Both the position numbers and the translations under genes were made by a program. The notes beneath the pieces were generated by a model. That model worked only from the letters and a program-made list of their open reading frames with translations, was not told the origin of the DNA and made no database searches. From contig JAPPFL010000027.1 of the NCBI GenBank assembly GCA_028823855.1, positions 298,462-362,461 of the forward strand: a stretch of DNA of 64,000 nucleotides, written 5' to 3'. The number at the start of each line of letters is the position of its first letter. Positions within the stretch are counted from its first letter, which is position 1. This DNA comes from Albidovulum sp. Lineage in GTDB: Bacteria; Pseudomonadota; Alphaproteobacteria; Rhodobacterales; Rhodobacteraceae. This document shows positions 27,311-37,439 of this stretch, piece by piece.

Positions 27311-28963
27311 TCAAGGATCAATCGCCGAAGTGCGACCCGAACCGAGAAAATTCGCTTTCGCGCAATTCGCTAAAATTCCCGAAGGGTCGCAGCTAGCGCC
27401 GCCGTCAGCAGCCCATGCGACAAAATGATCGGGACGCACAAGCACCAAGGCTGCGCCGTATCGCTCCCGAAGCGCCGTGTCGATCAGTGCTACATGCTTT
27501 AGAGGAAGACCAGCGCGTTTCGCCGCGTCCATGAATTGAACGGTCGATCGGCCGCTTGCGGCGAATTCCAGCAACGCAAACTCGTTTCCGAGAAGGTCGT
27601 AAACGTCACCGCCGCCTGAAAGCGGAGCAGGAGCCAGATGATGCCCAGGCCTCGCCGCGAACTTGTGATCGCCCCTTGCGGAGCACTGCGAGCCGCAGGG
27701 CCCGTAAACGATCGACGAGCCCGCATAATTCGGGGCGTAGGCGTAAATCTCATCGTCAGCTCCCGATCCTCTGCGCTTCCATTCGGCTTCAAAGGCCTGA
27801 TGGTTTCGCTTCGGGTCGAAACTGCGAAGGAACGCGCGATCTTGTTCAATGTACTTTTCGATAAAGTCGGCAGCCGTTGAGGCGAAAACCGGCCGCCGCT
27901 CTTCGTCGTATGTCTCGAGCAGCGATTCGTCGCTAAATCCATTCAAGACCGCCGCGAGTTTCCACCCGAGATTCCGAGCGTCTTCAAATCCCGTATTGAT
28001 CCCGTAGGCTCCGTACGGAGGATGGCTGTGCGCGGAATCACCGGCGACAAATACTTTCCCGGATCGATAGGAGTCGGCCATCGCAACGCGAAGATGCCAA
28101 AATCCGATATGTTTCAACTCGAACTTGAATTCCGCGCCCACGGCATTGTGCAAGAACGAAGAAATATCAAAATTGTCCGCCGTCGTTCCCGCCGGTACCG
28201 GCGCATGGAAAAACCATTCGGCGTACGCATCCACCTTGCCAAAAAACTTCCAGTAACCGTCCAGCTCGGGATGCAGGACATTGAAAAAGCTTTTGCCGGG
28301 GTGCTTATTTAGCAACTTGTGGAGACTCTCGGAGCGGAAAACGAGCAGGCACATGAGCCGTTCGTGATCGGAAATTGTTTCGGAAATTCCGGCTGACCGC
28401 CTTGTTACCGAGTGGCTCCCGTCGCAACCGACCGCATACTTCGCCTTAACCCTAGACCGGCGCGCTCCCCTGCAAATCTCGACTTCTACGCTCTCGACGT
28501 CCTGTCGAAGAGATACGGCCTTGCATTCCGTAAGGAATTTGACGTGTTCCAATTCTCTCGCCCTCGCGCGAAGTGCGTTTTCGGTTTGGTATTGCGGCAG
28601 CCGTTCGTTGTCGGCGGCGTAATATTGCTTAACGACCGCGCGCTTGAACCAGTCGTAATGGTAATCGCTCAAAAGCGACCCGTAGCAGGTTACACCGCCG
28701 ATTCCCGCCGTAGGAACAATTGTGCGAGATGCTCTGACTGCCGCTTCAATTCCCCAGCAGCGGAAGTGCTCCATCGTGCGCTGGGTAAGATTTTGCCCCT
28801 TCGGTATCGGGGAGGGTTCCAGCGACTGCTCGGAGACAATCGACCTTACGCCTCGCTGCCCGAGCTCGACCGCCAATCCGAGTCCGACAGGCCCGCCGCC
28901 AATAACCGCGACGTCGCATTCTTCAATTTCGACCTCGCCCGAGCCCGTGCAATGCGCTCGCAT
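27311..28963 (-). CDS. FAD-dependent aromatic monooxygenase (class A flavoprotein)
   Basis: 550 residues. The Rossmann motif VIGGGPVGLGLAVELGQRG near the N-terminus, GCDGSHSVTRRSAG (DG motif) and VAGDSAHSHPPYGAYGINTG (GD motif) define the PHBH/MhpA/phenol-hydroxylase group. The C-terminal thioredoxin-like region is reduced. It would hydroxylate an aromatic or polyketide substrate with NAD(P)H and oxygen; the substrate is unknown. Convergent with plsY, 23 bases apart. With the Rieske oxygenase and fumarylacetoacetase-fold gene 15 kb away it may belong to aromatic catabolism, but there is no shared operon. Confidence 0.85.
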   Translation of the reverse strand: MRAHCTGSGEVEIEECDVAVIGGGPVGLGLAVELGQRGVRSIVSEQSLEPSPIPKGQNLTQRTMEHFRCWGIEAAVRASRTIVPTAGIGGVTCYGSLLSDYHYDWFKRAVVKQYYAADNERLPQYQTENALRARARELEHVKFLTECKAVSLRQDVESVEVEICRGARRSRVKAKYAVGCDGSHSVTRRSAGISETISDHERLMCLLVFRSESLHKLLNKHPGKSFFNVLHPELDGYWKFFGKVDAYAEWFFHAPVPAGTTADNFDISSFLHNAVGAEFKFELKHIGFWHLRVAMADSYRSGKVFVAGDSAHSHPPYGAYGINTGFEDARNLGWKLAAVLNGFSDESLLETYDEERRPVFASTAADFIEKYIEQDRAFLRSFDPKRNHQAFEAEWKRRGSGADDEIYAYAPNYAGSSIVYGPCGSQCSARGDHKFAARPGHHLAPAPLSGGGDVYDLLGNEFALLEFAASGRSTVQFMDAAKRAGLPLKHVALIDTALRERYGAALVLVRPDHFVAWAADGGASCDPSGILANCAKANFLGSGRTSAIDP

Positions 28964-29582
28964 TCAATAGCCTCCTACGGATTTCTCGCCTTAATCCAGG
29001 TGCGAATAATTTCGCTTGTTCGACTACAAATCAAGTAAGGGCGCAAGTATCGTAGTCCGGGCACGCTCGGAATCGCTCAAATGCTCATTCGTGTACAAGG
29101 CGTTCCGAAGGGCGCTGATCCTATTGGATTAATCCGATCCTAGCGCAGCAACGAGAATCCTGGTAAAGGAAAAACAGGTATCGAGAATTTCGCAACTGCT
29201 TTTATGCTCGCCTCCGCGAGATCAACTGGTCGAGATTTCGGTTGCGTTCGGGACGAATTTTCGGGCCGACATATTCCATTCGCCATGGCGCTCGGTTCAA
29301 AAGGACGAGATCAATCGACCTAAAAAATATATCGCTGCCGGCGAACGCCTTTTCGGAAATCGAGCACGTCCTGCATTTTCGTTCTTTGGTTCCGGAGAAA
29401 GTGAAAGATTCGACAATCTTGCAGCCGTAAATTTCGCACCGCGAATAGTCCGCGCGCCGAAGATCATATAAAGAATAGCGAAAGTTTTACGGGCGGCATC
29501 CTCTAGCAGCGAAAAACTACTTGCAATAAGTCAGCGCCCGACATTGATTGCCGTATCGCCAAGTTATCCAAGGATTTTCTCG
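28964..29582. other. Gene-free interval between divergent genes
   Basis: About 620 bases between the divergent FAD monooxygenase and TPR protein genes. No open frame with recognisable content; it must contain both promoters. Confidence 0.5.
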
Positions 29583-31298
29583 ATGCGGGAAGAAAAGGAA
29601 TGTTCGAGCAACTCGGGGGACTACCCGTTTCTCCTCAACGACTGGCGGCGCCCGATCACTACGTCTAGCGAGCGCGCGCAGATTTGGTTCGACAGGGGCC
29701 TGAACTGGATCTACGGATTCAATCACGAAGAGGCTATCAACTGCTTTGAGAAATCGCTTGAATTCGATCCTCGATGCGCGATGGCGTGGTGGGGCATTTC
29801 CTATGCCGCCGGACCATTCTACAACCGACCCTGGGATAGGCAATCCAAGGAAGAAATCTCGAATGCGCTTCCGAAATGCTACGATGCTGCGATGCGCGCG
29901 AACTCGCTTGCGGAAGGATGCACGCGTGCCGAGCGCGACCTAATTCGCGCGATTCTAAAGCGCTACCCGTCCCCCAGCCCTCAGCCAGTCGATACCTTAA
30001 ACGCTTGGCACGGCGATTTCGCCGAATCGATGAGGCGGGTATACGCAAATAATCCGCACGATTTAGACATAGCGTCGCTCTGCGTCGAGGCATCAATCAC
30101 GAGAACTCCTCGACAAATGTGGGACATTCGAACCGGTGAACCGATGCCGGGCGCCGATATTTGCGACGATGTGGGTATATTGAACGATGCCATCCGGAGG
30201 AATGCCTCGGATGGAGGCCCTCAACATCCGGCGCTGCTGCATTTGCTAATACATGCAATTGAAATGTCGAACGCGCCGGAAAGTGCGATGTACGCCGCCG
30301 ATAAACTTCGCGACTTAGCACGCGACGAGGGTCATCTGCACCATATGGCCACGCACATCTATACTCTCTGCGGCGACTATTCCCAATCGGTCGCCATAAG
30401 CTTTCGCGCTATTCGATCCAACGAAAAGTATGAATTCCATGAAGGTGACAACAACTTCTACACGACGTCGCGCTGCCACGACCTTCACCAGCTGATGCAT
30501 GCCTCGATGTTTCTCGGGCACTTTCGCCACGCAATGTTCGCCGCGAACAGAATTATCGCAATTGCCAAACCCGAATTGATAGGAAGCAGCGCCCCTTTCA
30601 TCGCTTCAATTCTTGACGGATATTCGGCCATGCGCACGCATGTCTTGGTCCGGTTCGGGAAATGGCGCGAATTGATCAACGTTTCGGAGCCTGATCATTC
30701 TTCATTGATGCCGGTTCGTTCGGCGATGCGCTTATACGGCGCCGGAATCGCGCACGCCGCGCGCGGTGAAATCGAAGAGGCTGAAATTGCTCGCAAAGGA
30801 TTCATGGACGCGTGCAGCCGAATTTCGAGCGATTCAGTTTTATTGAACAACCGAACCCAGGATGTTCTCAATGTCGGCGAAGCGATGCTTGAAGGCGAAA
30901 TCGCATACCGAAAGAAAAATTGGAGATCCGCGTTTTCCGCGCTTCGACGCGCAGTTGAACTAGACGACAATTTGAATTTCACCGAGCCGTGGGCGTGGAT
31001 GCATCCGCCGCGACACGCGCTCGGCGCACTATTGGCTGAGCAGGAAAGATACGGGGAAGCGGAAATCGTATATAGACAGGACCTTGGCTACGACAGCGAG
31101 GTGCCCCGATGCCGCCATCACCCGGACAATGTATGGGCGCTGCACGGGCTTTTGGAATGCGTACGGCAACGCAAGCATTCGGAAATCGAAATTGGTTTTG
31201 TCAAACAGAGACTCGATCTGGCTCTTTCTCGAACGGACGGGCCTATATACTCGTCCTGCGCTTGCCGTAAATCCCGAGTCTCGGATCCGAATCGGTGA
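29583..31298 (+). CDS. Cytosolic tetratricopeptide-repeat protein with conserved His-rich segments
   Basis: 571 residues with no signal peptide or membrane helix. The N-terminal part has TPR-like helices (WFDRGLNWIYGFNHEEAINC, then FEKSLEFDPRCAMAWWGISY). The middle carries clustered histidines: QHPALLHLLIHAIEMS, GHLHHMATHIY and CHDLHQLMHASMFLGH. Another TPR block near residues 440-560 ends it. I recognise the architecture from widespread uncharacterised TPR proteins but no member with a known function. The His motifs could bind a metal or form an active site; this is inference. The ATG at 29583 has AAGGA 8 bases upstream and is preferred over a TTG at 29544. Monocistronic. Confidence 0.75.
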   Translation: MREEKECSSNSGDYPFLLNDWRRPITTSSERAQIWFDRGLNWIYGFNHEEAINCFEKSLEFDPRCAMAWWGISYAAGPFYNRPWDRQSKEEISNALPKCYDAAMRANSLAEGCTRAERDLIRAILKRYPSPSPQPVDTLNAWHGDFAESMRRVYANNPHDLDIASLCVEASITRTPRQMWDIRTGEPMPGADICDDVGILNDAIRRNASDGGPQHPALLHLLIHAIEMSNAPESAMYAADKLRDLARDEGHLHHMATHIYTLCGDYSQSVAISFRAIRSNEKYEFHEGDNNFYTTSRCHDLHQLMHASMFLGHFRHAMFAANRIIAIAKPELIGSSAPFIASILDGYSAMRTHVLVRFGKWRELINVSEPDHSSLMPVRSAMRLYGAGIAHAARGEIEEAEIARKGFMDACSRISSDSVLLNNRTQDVLNVGEAMLEGEIAYRKKNWRSAFSALRRAVELDDNLNFTEPWAWMHPPRHALGALLAEQERYGEAEIVYRQDLGYDSEVPRCRHHPDNVWALHGLLECVRQRKHSEIEIGFVKQRLDLALSRTDGPIYSSCACRKSRVSDPNR

Positions 31299-32075
31299 AT
31301 GCCTCAATTCATCGCATTGGTCAAATTTGACTTGAAGCGGGTGCGGCATTTTAAACGCATAACAATCGGGCTCGACATATCCTCTTAAAATCCATCCTCC
31401 AGGAACAAATCTGGCATAAAATATGCGGATTCAAGCAAACCGGCTCTCCCGATCGATTCTTCCTAGAAATTGGCGGTTCAAACTCGGCTTCCGTTCGACT
31501 CACCGCAAATCATTCCAACCCGTAGGATTTTGGACCTTATCGGGATAATTCCGACGGATTTTGGCAGCGCTTTCGATTTTCCAGCATTCTACGACGTCGA
31601 CACTCAACTATTTCTCAATTTTGCGCCGCTCCGACCTATTGCCCTCCATAAAGGCGATACTGCTGAAGTCCGTTTATAAGGCCTGCTTCATCGCTCCGTT
31701 TCGCGCGACCCGCGTACGGACACTGCTAAGTCGGCAGCGGACCAGCTAGCATCTTGCTCGACTTAGACGACGGATTCAAAGCAAGTGACACCAGCACCAA
31801 AGCCGCGCACGCTGGAAAACGAAAGAAATTTTCGACTCGCGCCGCATTCGAATCGACTCCCGCGTGCGGAACGACGAACCGCGCTTGCCGGAGATAGCCA
31901 GAGACCTGAATAGCAAGGCCCTATTCGGCGGGTCGGGTTCTAATTCCCTAGACACCGAACTAGCGACTAGTGTGCGCAAGGCGTCATTTCTAGCGATACC
32001 GGACCAAATTTTTCGTTCAGCTGGTTGCCAATCGAAGTTCGGAATCCGTCAGCGCATATCGCGCAAAATCAATTG
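31299..32075. other. Gene-free interval
   Basis: About 780 bases at the 3' ends of two convergent genes (TPR protein and gshA). No open frame shows a motif, and no RNA gene was seen. Such a long convergent gap suggests a fully eroded gene. Confidence 0.45.
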
Positions 32076-33446
32076 TCAATAGCTATATTCGTCGTAAATC
32101 TTTGCCAAATCACCTTTCCACTCGCCTCGAAATTTTCGAAGCAGATCGTCCGAGGCCGTGACGCCCGTTTCGACGATTTCCTGCATCGGATCGAGGAAAT
32201 GGGTCTCATCCGGAATCAATCCGTTTGCGCCTTCCATTCCGCGCCCTTTGAGGCCCGCCACGGCCAGGCCAAGCGAATTCACTGCCAAGTCTCGTATGCA
32301 GATTTTTCCACTTGCGCCATCCAGGCCATCTTTTGCCGCCGCCATTCTGAGACCCTCGCGAGATTCCGCGTCCAAACCCTTGACCAGGTCCCAAGCCGCG
32401 TCCAGCGAGTTTTCGTCGTAAAGCAACCCGACCCAGAATGCGGGGAGAGCGCAGAGCCGACGCCATGGACCGCCGTCGGCGCCGCGCATCTCGATGAAGG
32501 TCTTGATACGGGCTTCCGGAAATATCGTCGTCAAGTGGTCGGCCCAATCCGACAGCAGAGGCGTTTCTCCAGGGAGTGCAGGAAGCCGGCCGTCCAGAAA
32601 ATCCTTAAATGACTGGCCCAACGCATCGATATAGCGACCATCGCGGTAAACGAAATACATCGGAACATCTAGCGCGTAATCGACCCATGCCTCGAATCCG
32701 AATCCCTCGTTGAACACGAATGGCAGCATTCCCGTCCTGTCGGGATCGAGGTCCTGCCAAATTCGACTGCGCCAGCTTTTGAAGCCGACCGGCCTTCCGT
32801 CAAAAAACGGAGAGTTCGCGAACAAGGCCGTAGCAACGGGTTGCAGCGCGATACCAACCCTGAGCTTCTTGACCATGTCCAACTCGGATTCATAGTCGAG
32901 ATTGACTTGAACAGCGCATGTTCGGTACATCATCTGGGTGCCGAGACGGCCGACCTTGCCCATGTAGCGAGTCATAAGCTTGTACCGGCCTTTAGGCATC
33001 ATCGGCATCTGATCGTGCGCCCAGTCCGGCGACGCTCCGAGACCAATGAACTTTGCCCCAATGCGAGAAGCTATGGTTTGAACTTCAACGAGATGTTGAT
33101 TGACTTCGTCGCACGTCTCGTGGAGCGACCGAAGCGGAGCCCCGGAGAGCTCGAGTTGCCCCCCTGGTTCAAGCGAAACGTTTGCGGATCCCTTTGAAAG
33201 CCCAATCAGGTTTCCGCTTTCGAAAACCGGCGTCCAGCCAAATTCATCCCGAAGCCCTTCCAGCATGGATCGAATAGAGCATGGACCTCCGTACGGCAGC
33301 GGCTTTAGCGTATTGCTCGCAAAGCCGAACTTCTCGTGCTCGGTTCCGATTTTCCAATCCTTTTTCGGCTTGCACCCGGATTCGAGAAATTCCGCGAGCT
33401 GGTCTCTGCATTCAATCGGACCGCCCGTTTGTTGAGGAATTGACAT
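32076..33446 (-). CDS. gshA: Glutamate-cysteine ligase, plant/alphaproteobacterial type
   Basis: 456 residues, the usual length of class 3 enzymes, making gamma-glutamylcysteine for glutathione. Family landmarks are IGTEHEKFGF, LEPGGQLELSGAPLRSLHET, MMPKGRYKLMTRYM and IEMRGADGGPWRRLCALPAF. The ATG at 33446 is preferred: GGAG lies about 10 bases upstream, and the alternative TTG at 33461 would overlap that site. Downstream of rsmE with a 166-base gap, a conserved alphaproteobacterial neighbourhood. Confidence 0.95.
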   Translation of the reverse strand: MSIPQQTGGPIECRDQLAEFLESGCKPKKDWKIGTEHEKFGFASNTLKPLPYGGPCSIRSMLEGLRDEFGWTPVFESGNLIGLSKGSANVSLEPGGQLELSGAPLRSLHETCDEVNQHLVEVQTIASRIGAKFIGLGASPDWAHDQMPMMPKGRYKLMTRYMGKVGRLGTQMMYRTCAVQVNLDYESELDMVKKLRVGIALQPVATALFANSPFFDGRPVGFKSWRSRIWQDLDPDRTGMLPFVFNEGFGFEAWVDYALDVPMYFVYRDGRYIDALGQSFKDFLDGRLPALPGETPLLSDWADHLTTIFPEARIKTFIEMRGADGGPWRRLCALPAFWVGLLYDENSLDAAWDLVKGLDAESREGLRMAAAKDGLDGASGKICIRDLAVNSLGLAVAGLKGRGMEGANGLIPDETHFLDPMQEIVETGVTASDDLLRKFRGEWKGDLAKIYDEYSY

Positions 33447-33612
33447 CGCGAGAAGCTCCAAGAAATTATCGAAAGCGGTGTGGCGCGGCCATGCCGTCGA
33501 GACGCGCAGCCGCCGTCCGATGTGCTTAAACCGAGCTAGCTAAAGGGTAAAGCATCAATCGCCGTGGATTGAATTCCAAAAAACAGATTGATGGAATCAG
33601 GAGATGTTCGAT

Positions 33613-34359
33613 TCACCAGTCGCCATAGAATCTTTGCCAAAGCGCGATAGCAACGACCGTCGCCGTCTCCGCCCTTAAAATTCTCGGCCCGAGCGAGACG
33701 GGAATCGAACCGGGGAATTCCCTAAGAATTCTGCGTTCGTAATCAGAGAATCCGCCCTCTGGTCCGACCAGAATGCAACATCGCTCGGCTTCGCAATCGC
33801 TCGGAAATCCCGCATCGCTCCCGGACATGGATTCATCGCAGAAAACGAGCTTTCGATCGCCAAGCTCGCCGACCAGGAAATCTTCCAGTGTCGCGAGGTC
33901 TTGAACCGACGGCACGTGCAAGCCGCCGCACTGCTCCACCGCCTCGACCGCCCTCTGACGCAGGCGTTTTCTTGAAATCCTGCGCGCGTTCGAATGAGCG
34001 CAAAGAACGGGAACTATCCTGTCTACTCCCAGTTCCGCGGCCTTTTCAACAACGAAATCTGTGCGCGTTTTCCGCAGAGGCGCAAATGCCAGCCAAAGGT
34101 CGGGCGGATACGACTGATCTCGTAAATTTTCGATGCAAGCCAAGACTGCGCGGCGTTTGCCGAGATCACTAATTTCGGCTGACCACTCGCCGTCGCGCCC
34201 GTTGAACAAATGAACTACGCTTCCTCTTGCAAGGCGCATGACTGAAAAAAGATAATTCGCGGAATCCGCTCCGACTTCGACAAGCTTGCCTTCGCGCAAG
34301 CCGCATTCGACGAACAGCCTAATTCTACGCGAACCTTTATCTATGTCGTTCAATTGCAA
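33613..34359 (-). CDS. rsmE: 16S rRNA (uracil-1498-N3)-methyltransferase
   Basis: 248 residues with an N-terminal PUA-like domain (IRLFVECGLREGKLVEV, VVHLFNGRDGEW) and a C-terminal SPOUT knot (ILVGPEGGFSDYE, SLGPRILRAETATVVAI) that binds S-adenosylmethionine. It methylates U1498 of 16S rRNA. The start is a TTG at 34359 with no clear ribosome site; a second TTG two codons on is equally possible. Divergent from ubiA. Confidence 0.95.
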   Translation of the reverse strand: MQLNDIDKGSRRIRLFVECGLREGKLVEVGADSANYLFSVMRLARGSVVHLFNGRDGEWSAEISDLGKRRAVLACIENLRDQSYPPDLWLAFAPLRKTRTDFVVEKAAELGVDRIVPVLCAHSNARRISRKRLRQRAVEAVEQCGGLHVPSVQDLATLEDFLVGELGDRKLVFCDESMSGSDAGFPSDCEAERCCILVGPEGGFSDYERRILREFPGSIPVSLGPRILRAETATVVAIALWQRFYGDW

Positions 34360-34619
34360 CTGCTATCCATTGGCCTTGCATGGCTTGAAGCCGGTGCGAT
34401 TCCGCTAGCGCCATCAGTATTGCTCTTTGCGCCGTACAGTGGCAAATTCAAAATCTGGCAACTAGAGTACGGCGCTCAATCCGCCAGCTGACCGGCTCGC
34501 CGCGAATTTAGAGCGCGGCCGCACATCATAAGCCACAGGAATTGTCGAATCTAGCTGTCGTTGTTTGGAATCTTTACGAACGAGCACTCACGCCGCGATG
34601 AATTCCGGATGTTGATCGA

Positions 34620-35585
34620 TTGACAAACCGCGATTCTTCACAAAAAGGACGCGTCGCCGATTCCGTCGAACGCAACTGGGTCGACGAATGGGCGCCTGCG
34701 GCTATCCGGCCGCTTCTTCGATTATCGCGCGCGGACAGGCCTATCGGGACGTGGCTGCTACTCCTTCCTTGCTGGTGGGGACTATCGCTTGCCGGATTGG
34801 CGGACACGGGCGGATTTCGCCCGGAAGACATATGGATAGCGTTCGGATGCGCTTTGGGAGCATTTCTGATGCGAGGCGCGGGATGCACGTGGAATGATCT
34901 GTCGGACAGGGATATCGATGCCATGGTTGAGAGAACGAAATCTCGACCATTGCCGTCCGGTCAGATCAGCGCCAGCGCGGCCTATGTATGGATGGCGGCG
35001 CAAATGCTCGCCGCGTTCCTCATACTCGTTTCATTTAACGAAACCGCGATCTATCTGGGTATCGTATCGCTTGTTCCGGTTGCCGTTTATCCATTTGCCA
35101 AGAGATTTACTTGGTGGCCGCAGATTTTTCTTGGAATAGCGTTTAACTGGGGCGCACTGCTCGCCTGGGCCGCGCATAGCGGTTCGCTCGGTTTGCCCGC
35201 CATTTTGCTTTACCTGTCGGGAATCGCTTGGACGCTCTACTACGACACGATCTACGCCCACCAAGACAAGGAAGACGACGCCATGATTGGCGTTAAGTCC
35301 ACGGCGCTGCTTTTCGGCGACGATTCTCGAAAATGGCTGTTCGCGTTTATTGGGGCGAGTTGCGCGCTAATGGCCGGCGCCTTTCTGGCGGCTATCGGAT
35401 CCGGCGCTTCGCTGACCGCATGGTTTTCCGGAATCGCCGGTATTTCGCTATACGGCGCATTTATGGTCAGGCAAATCGGCGATATTGATCTCGATTCGAG
35501 CCAATCGTGCCTCAAGCATTTCAGGGACAACAGAAATGTCGGACTACTTCCGCCGATCGGATTCCTAGTTGCTTCGACCGTCTAG
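34620..35585 (+). CDS. ubiA: 4-hydroxybenzoate polyprenyltransferase
   Basis: 321-residue membrane enzyme attaching the polyprenyl tail to 4-hydroxybenzoate in ubiquinone synthesis. The two Asp-rich metal/diphosphate motifs are present: NDLSDRDIDAMVERTKSRPL and DTIYAHQDKEDDAMIGVKST. About eight to nine hydrophobic helices. The start appears to be the TTG at 34620; no ATG is available in frame before the conserved region. Divergent from rsmE, as in many alphaproteobacteria. Confidence 0.93.
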   Translation: MTNRDSSQKGRVADSVERNWVDEWAPAAIRPLLRLSRADRPIGTWLLLLPCWWGLSLAGLADTGGFRPEDIWIAFGCALGAFLMRGAGCTWNDLSDRDIDAMVERTKSRPLPSGQISASAAYVWMAAQMLAAFLILVSFNETAIYLGIVSLVPVAVYPFAKRFTWWPQIFLGIAFNWGALLAWAAHSGSLGLPAILLYLSGIAWTLYYDTIYAHQDKEDDAMIGVKSTALLFGDDSRKWLFAFIGASCALMAGAFLAAIGSGASLTAWFSGIAGISLYGAFMVRQIGDIDLDSSQSCLKHFRDNRNVGLLPPIGFLVASTV

Positions 35586-35753
35586 CATGCCCCCCGAAGG
35601 AAACGCCGGAATTAGAATCGTCGCCAGGCTGTCTTCCGCGTAGGCTCTGAGAGGCTCGGTCAGGCAACAATTCAAGTATTTCGAAATCGAAAGCCACGGC
35701 GCGGTGCCGCCGAAATTTGCATCGGCGGCGAAATGTAGCTCTCGACCGCCCGG

Positions 35754-37118
35754 CTACAGCTCGCTTTCCAACTTTTCCAATGTCCGCCTATAGTTCGACA
35801 CGATACCGTCGCGTCCAATATGGCGGCCATTTCGAACCATATGTCGGCCAGCGGACCACACGTCGCCAATTCTGCGGTCGCCGCCGGAAAAAACGAAAGC
35901 ATCCAATATCTCATCGGCGGCTCGACCAGCTAGTTCGACTCCTTCGGCGCAAAGCGAAAAAAGGTCGGCCCAAGCACCTTGCGCAATCCTGCCGGAATTG
36001 CGGCCGGCGGCCAGAGCGCCGCCGGATAGCGCGGCTGCAAACAGGCAGCGGCCAACAGATTTGCCCTCTTCGGCGATCAACAGCCTGGAACGGTCGCGCA
36101 GCCTCTGTGAGTACTCAAGCATTCGCATTTCTTCCGCAAGTGAGATTCGAACGTTTGAATCCGTGCCCAATCCGAACGATCCCGCATATGCGAAATAATT
36201 GGCGCCGTCGAAAATCCCGTCGCCGAGATTCGCTTCGGTAACCGGGCAAAGCCCGGCGACAGCCCCCGATTCAGCGAGCGCCTTCGTTTCGCACGGCTCC
36301 ATTTGAGTACAGTGAATCAAGCACCATCTCTTATCAATGTCCGCATTCGCCAAAATCCATTCGACCGGTCGTGCGCCGTAGGCCCTGGCGACTTCCTCGA
36401 CTTCCGCTTGTTGCTCCGCGGCATGAATGTGAATAGGACCGTCGGCAACCTCCCTTGCTACATACTCTATGCTGCCCGGCTCGACCGCTCGTAGCGAATG
36501 AAAAGCTATTCCTGTACCGGAGTCGGCCGATACCTTCGCGACCGATGCTTCAGCCTTCTCGCGCAGCCGCAAAAATCGTTCGCGATCGTTGCCGAAACGA
36601 GCCTGAGCATAGTCGAGCGGTCGACGGTCGCAGCCGCCATACTGATAGAGAGCCGGCAAGAGCGTTAATCCTATGCCGGTTCGGATTGCGGCGGCGGCTA
36701 TTCGATTGGACATTTCGGCAAGGTCGGTAAATTCGGCTCCGCCGGGAGCGTGGTGCAGATAGTGGAATTCCACGCAGCAACAGAATCCCGCTTCCAGCAT
36801 CTCCATCTGCGCAAGGCCGGCAATCGCTTCTACCTGTTCGGGCGACAACAGGGACAGGAACCGGTACATCAGATCGCGCCAGCTCCAAAAATCGTCCTCG
36901 CCGGATGCGCCCCGTTTTTCAGTCAATCCCGCCATGGCGCGCTGGAATGCGTGGCTGTGCAGATTTGACGGCGATGGAAGAAGAATCTCAACTTCGTGGC
37001 CGCAGGGCGCTGCGCCCACGTCGACAGTCTTGATCCGTCCTTGGCGATCGACTTCGACTCTGACATTCTTTGCCCAGCCATTCTCCAAGAGAGCTTGACG
37101 CGCCCAGATCACTATCAT
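35754..37118 (-). CDS. hutF: Formimidoylglutamate deiminase
   Basis: 454-residue amidohydrolase converting N-formimidoyl-L-glutamate to N-formyl-L-glutamate and ammonia in the five-step histidine pathway. Metal ligands are visible in order: NLHSHAFQRAMAG, VEFHYLHHA, IHIHAAEQQAEV, WCLIHCTQME and FGLGTDSNVRISLAEEMRML. The ATG at 37118 has GGAG just upstream; an in-frame extension to 37169 is not needed. Divergent from hutI. HutG, which would hydrolyse the formylglutamate, is not in this window. Confidence 0.95.
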   Translation of the reverse strand: MIVIWARQALLENGWAKNVRVEVDRQGRIKTVDVGAAPCGHEVEILLPSPSNLHSHAFQRAMAGLTEKRGASGEDDFWSWRDLMYRFLSLLSPEQVEAIAGLAQMEMLEAGFCCCVEFHYLHHAPGGAEFTDLAEMSNRIAAAAIRTGIGLTLLPALYQYGGCDRRPLDYAQARFGNDRERFLRLREKAEASVAKVSADSGTGIAFHSLRAVEPGSIEYVAREVADGPIHIHAAEQQAEVEEVARAYGARPVEWILANADIDKRWCLIHCTQMEPCETKALAESGAVAGLCPVTEANLGDGIFDGANYFAYAGSFGLGTDSNVRISLAEEMRMLEYSQRLRDRSRLLIAEEGKSVGRCLFAAALSGGALAAGRNSGRIAQGAWADLFSLCAEGVELAGRAADEILDAFVFSGGDRRIGDVWSAGRHMVRNGRHIGRDGIVSNYRRTLEKLESEL

Positions 37119-37439
37119 GTTCTCCTCGCGAATTCGGAACCGACTTTGAACACCGGCAATTGGTGTCACCGCCGCCGTTTCCAGAGCAATCGACTAGCCA
37201 TGTTACCAAATGCTGCGCGATTCGCATGGCGGACATGATTGATCGGCCGTCATATCGCTACCCTAGTGCAGCATACGGCAGAGAAAATTCAATTTCGTCT
37301 TGGCGTATCGCTAGATCTAGTTTTACGTTTTACCCGTTCCAATCAGGGCACTTTCAGAACGATATCCGCAAATCGAAATTCGCGTTTTCCGGCCATACAT
37401 TCTAGAGTCGTCGAATAGATTGAGAAAGGGACAACCGCT
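37119..37439. promoter_or_regulatory. Divergent hut promoter region
   Basis: 321 bases between hutF and hutI hold both promoters. A perfect 10-bp palindrome CTAGATCTAG (37311-37320) could be an operator half, but it does not match the known HutC operator, and no regulator gene lies alongside. Confidence 0.4.
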
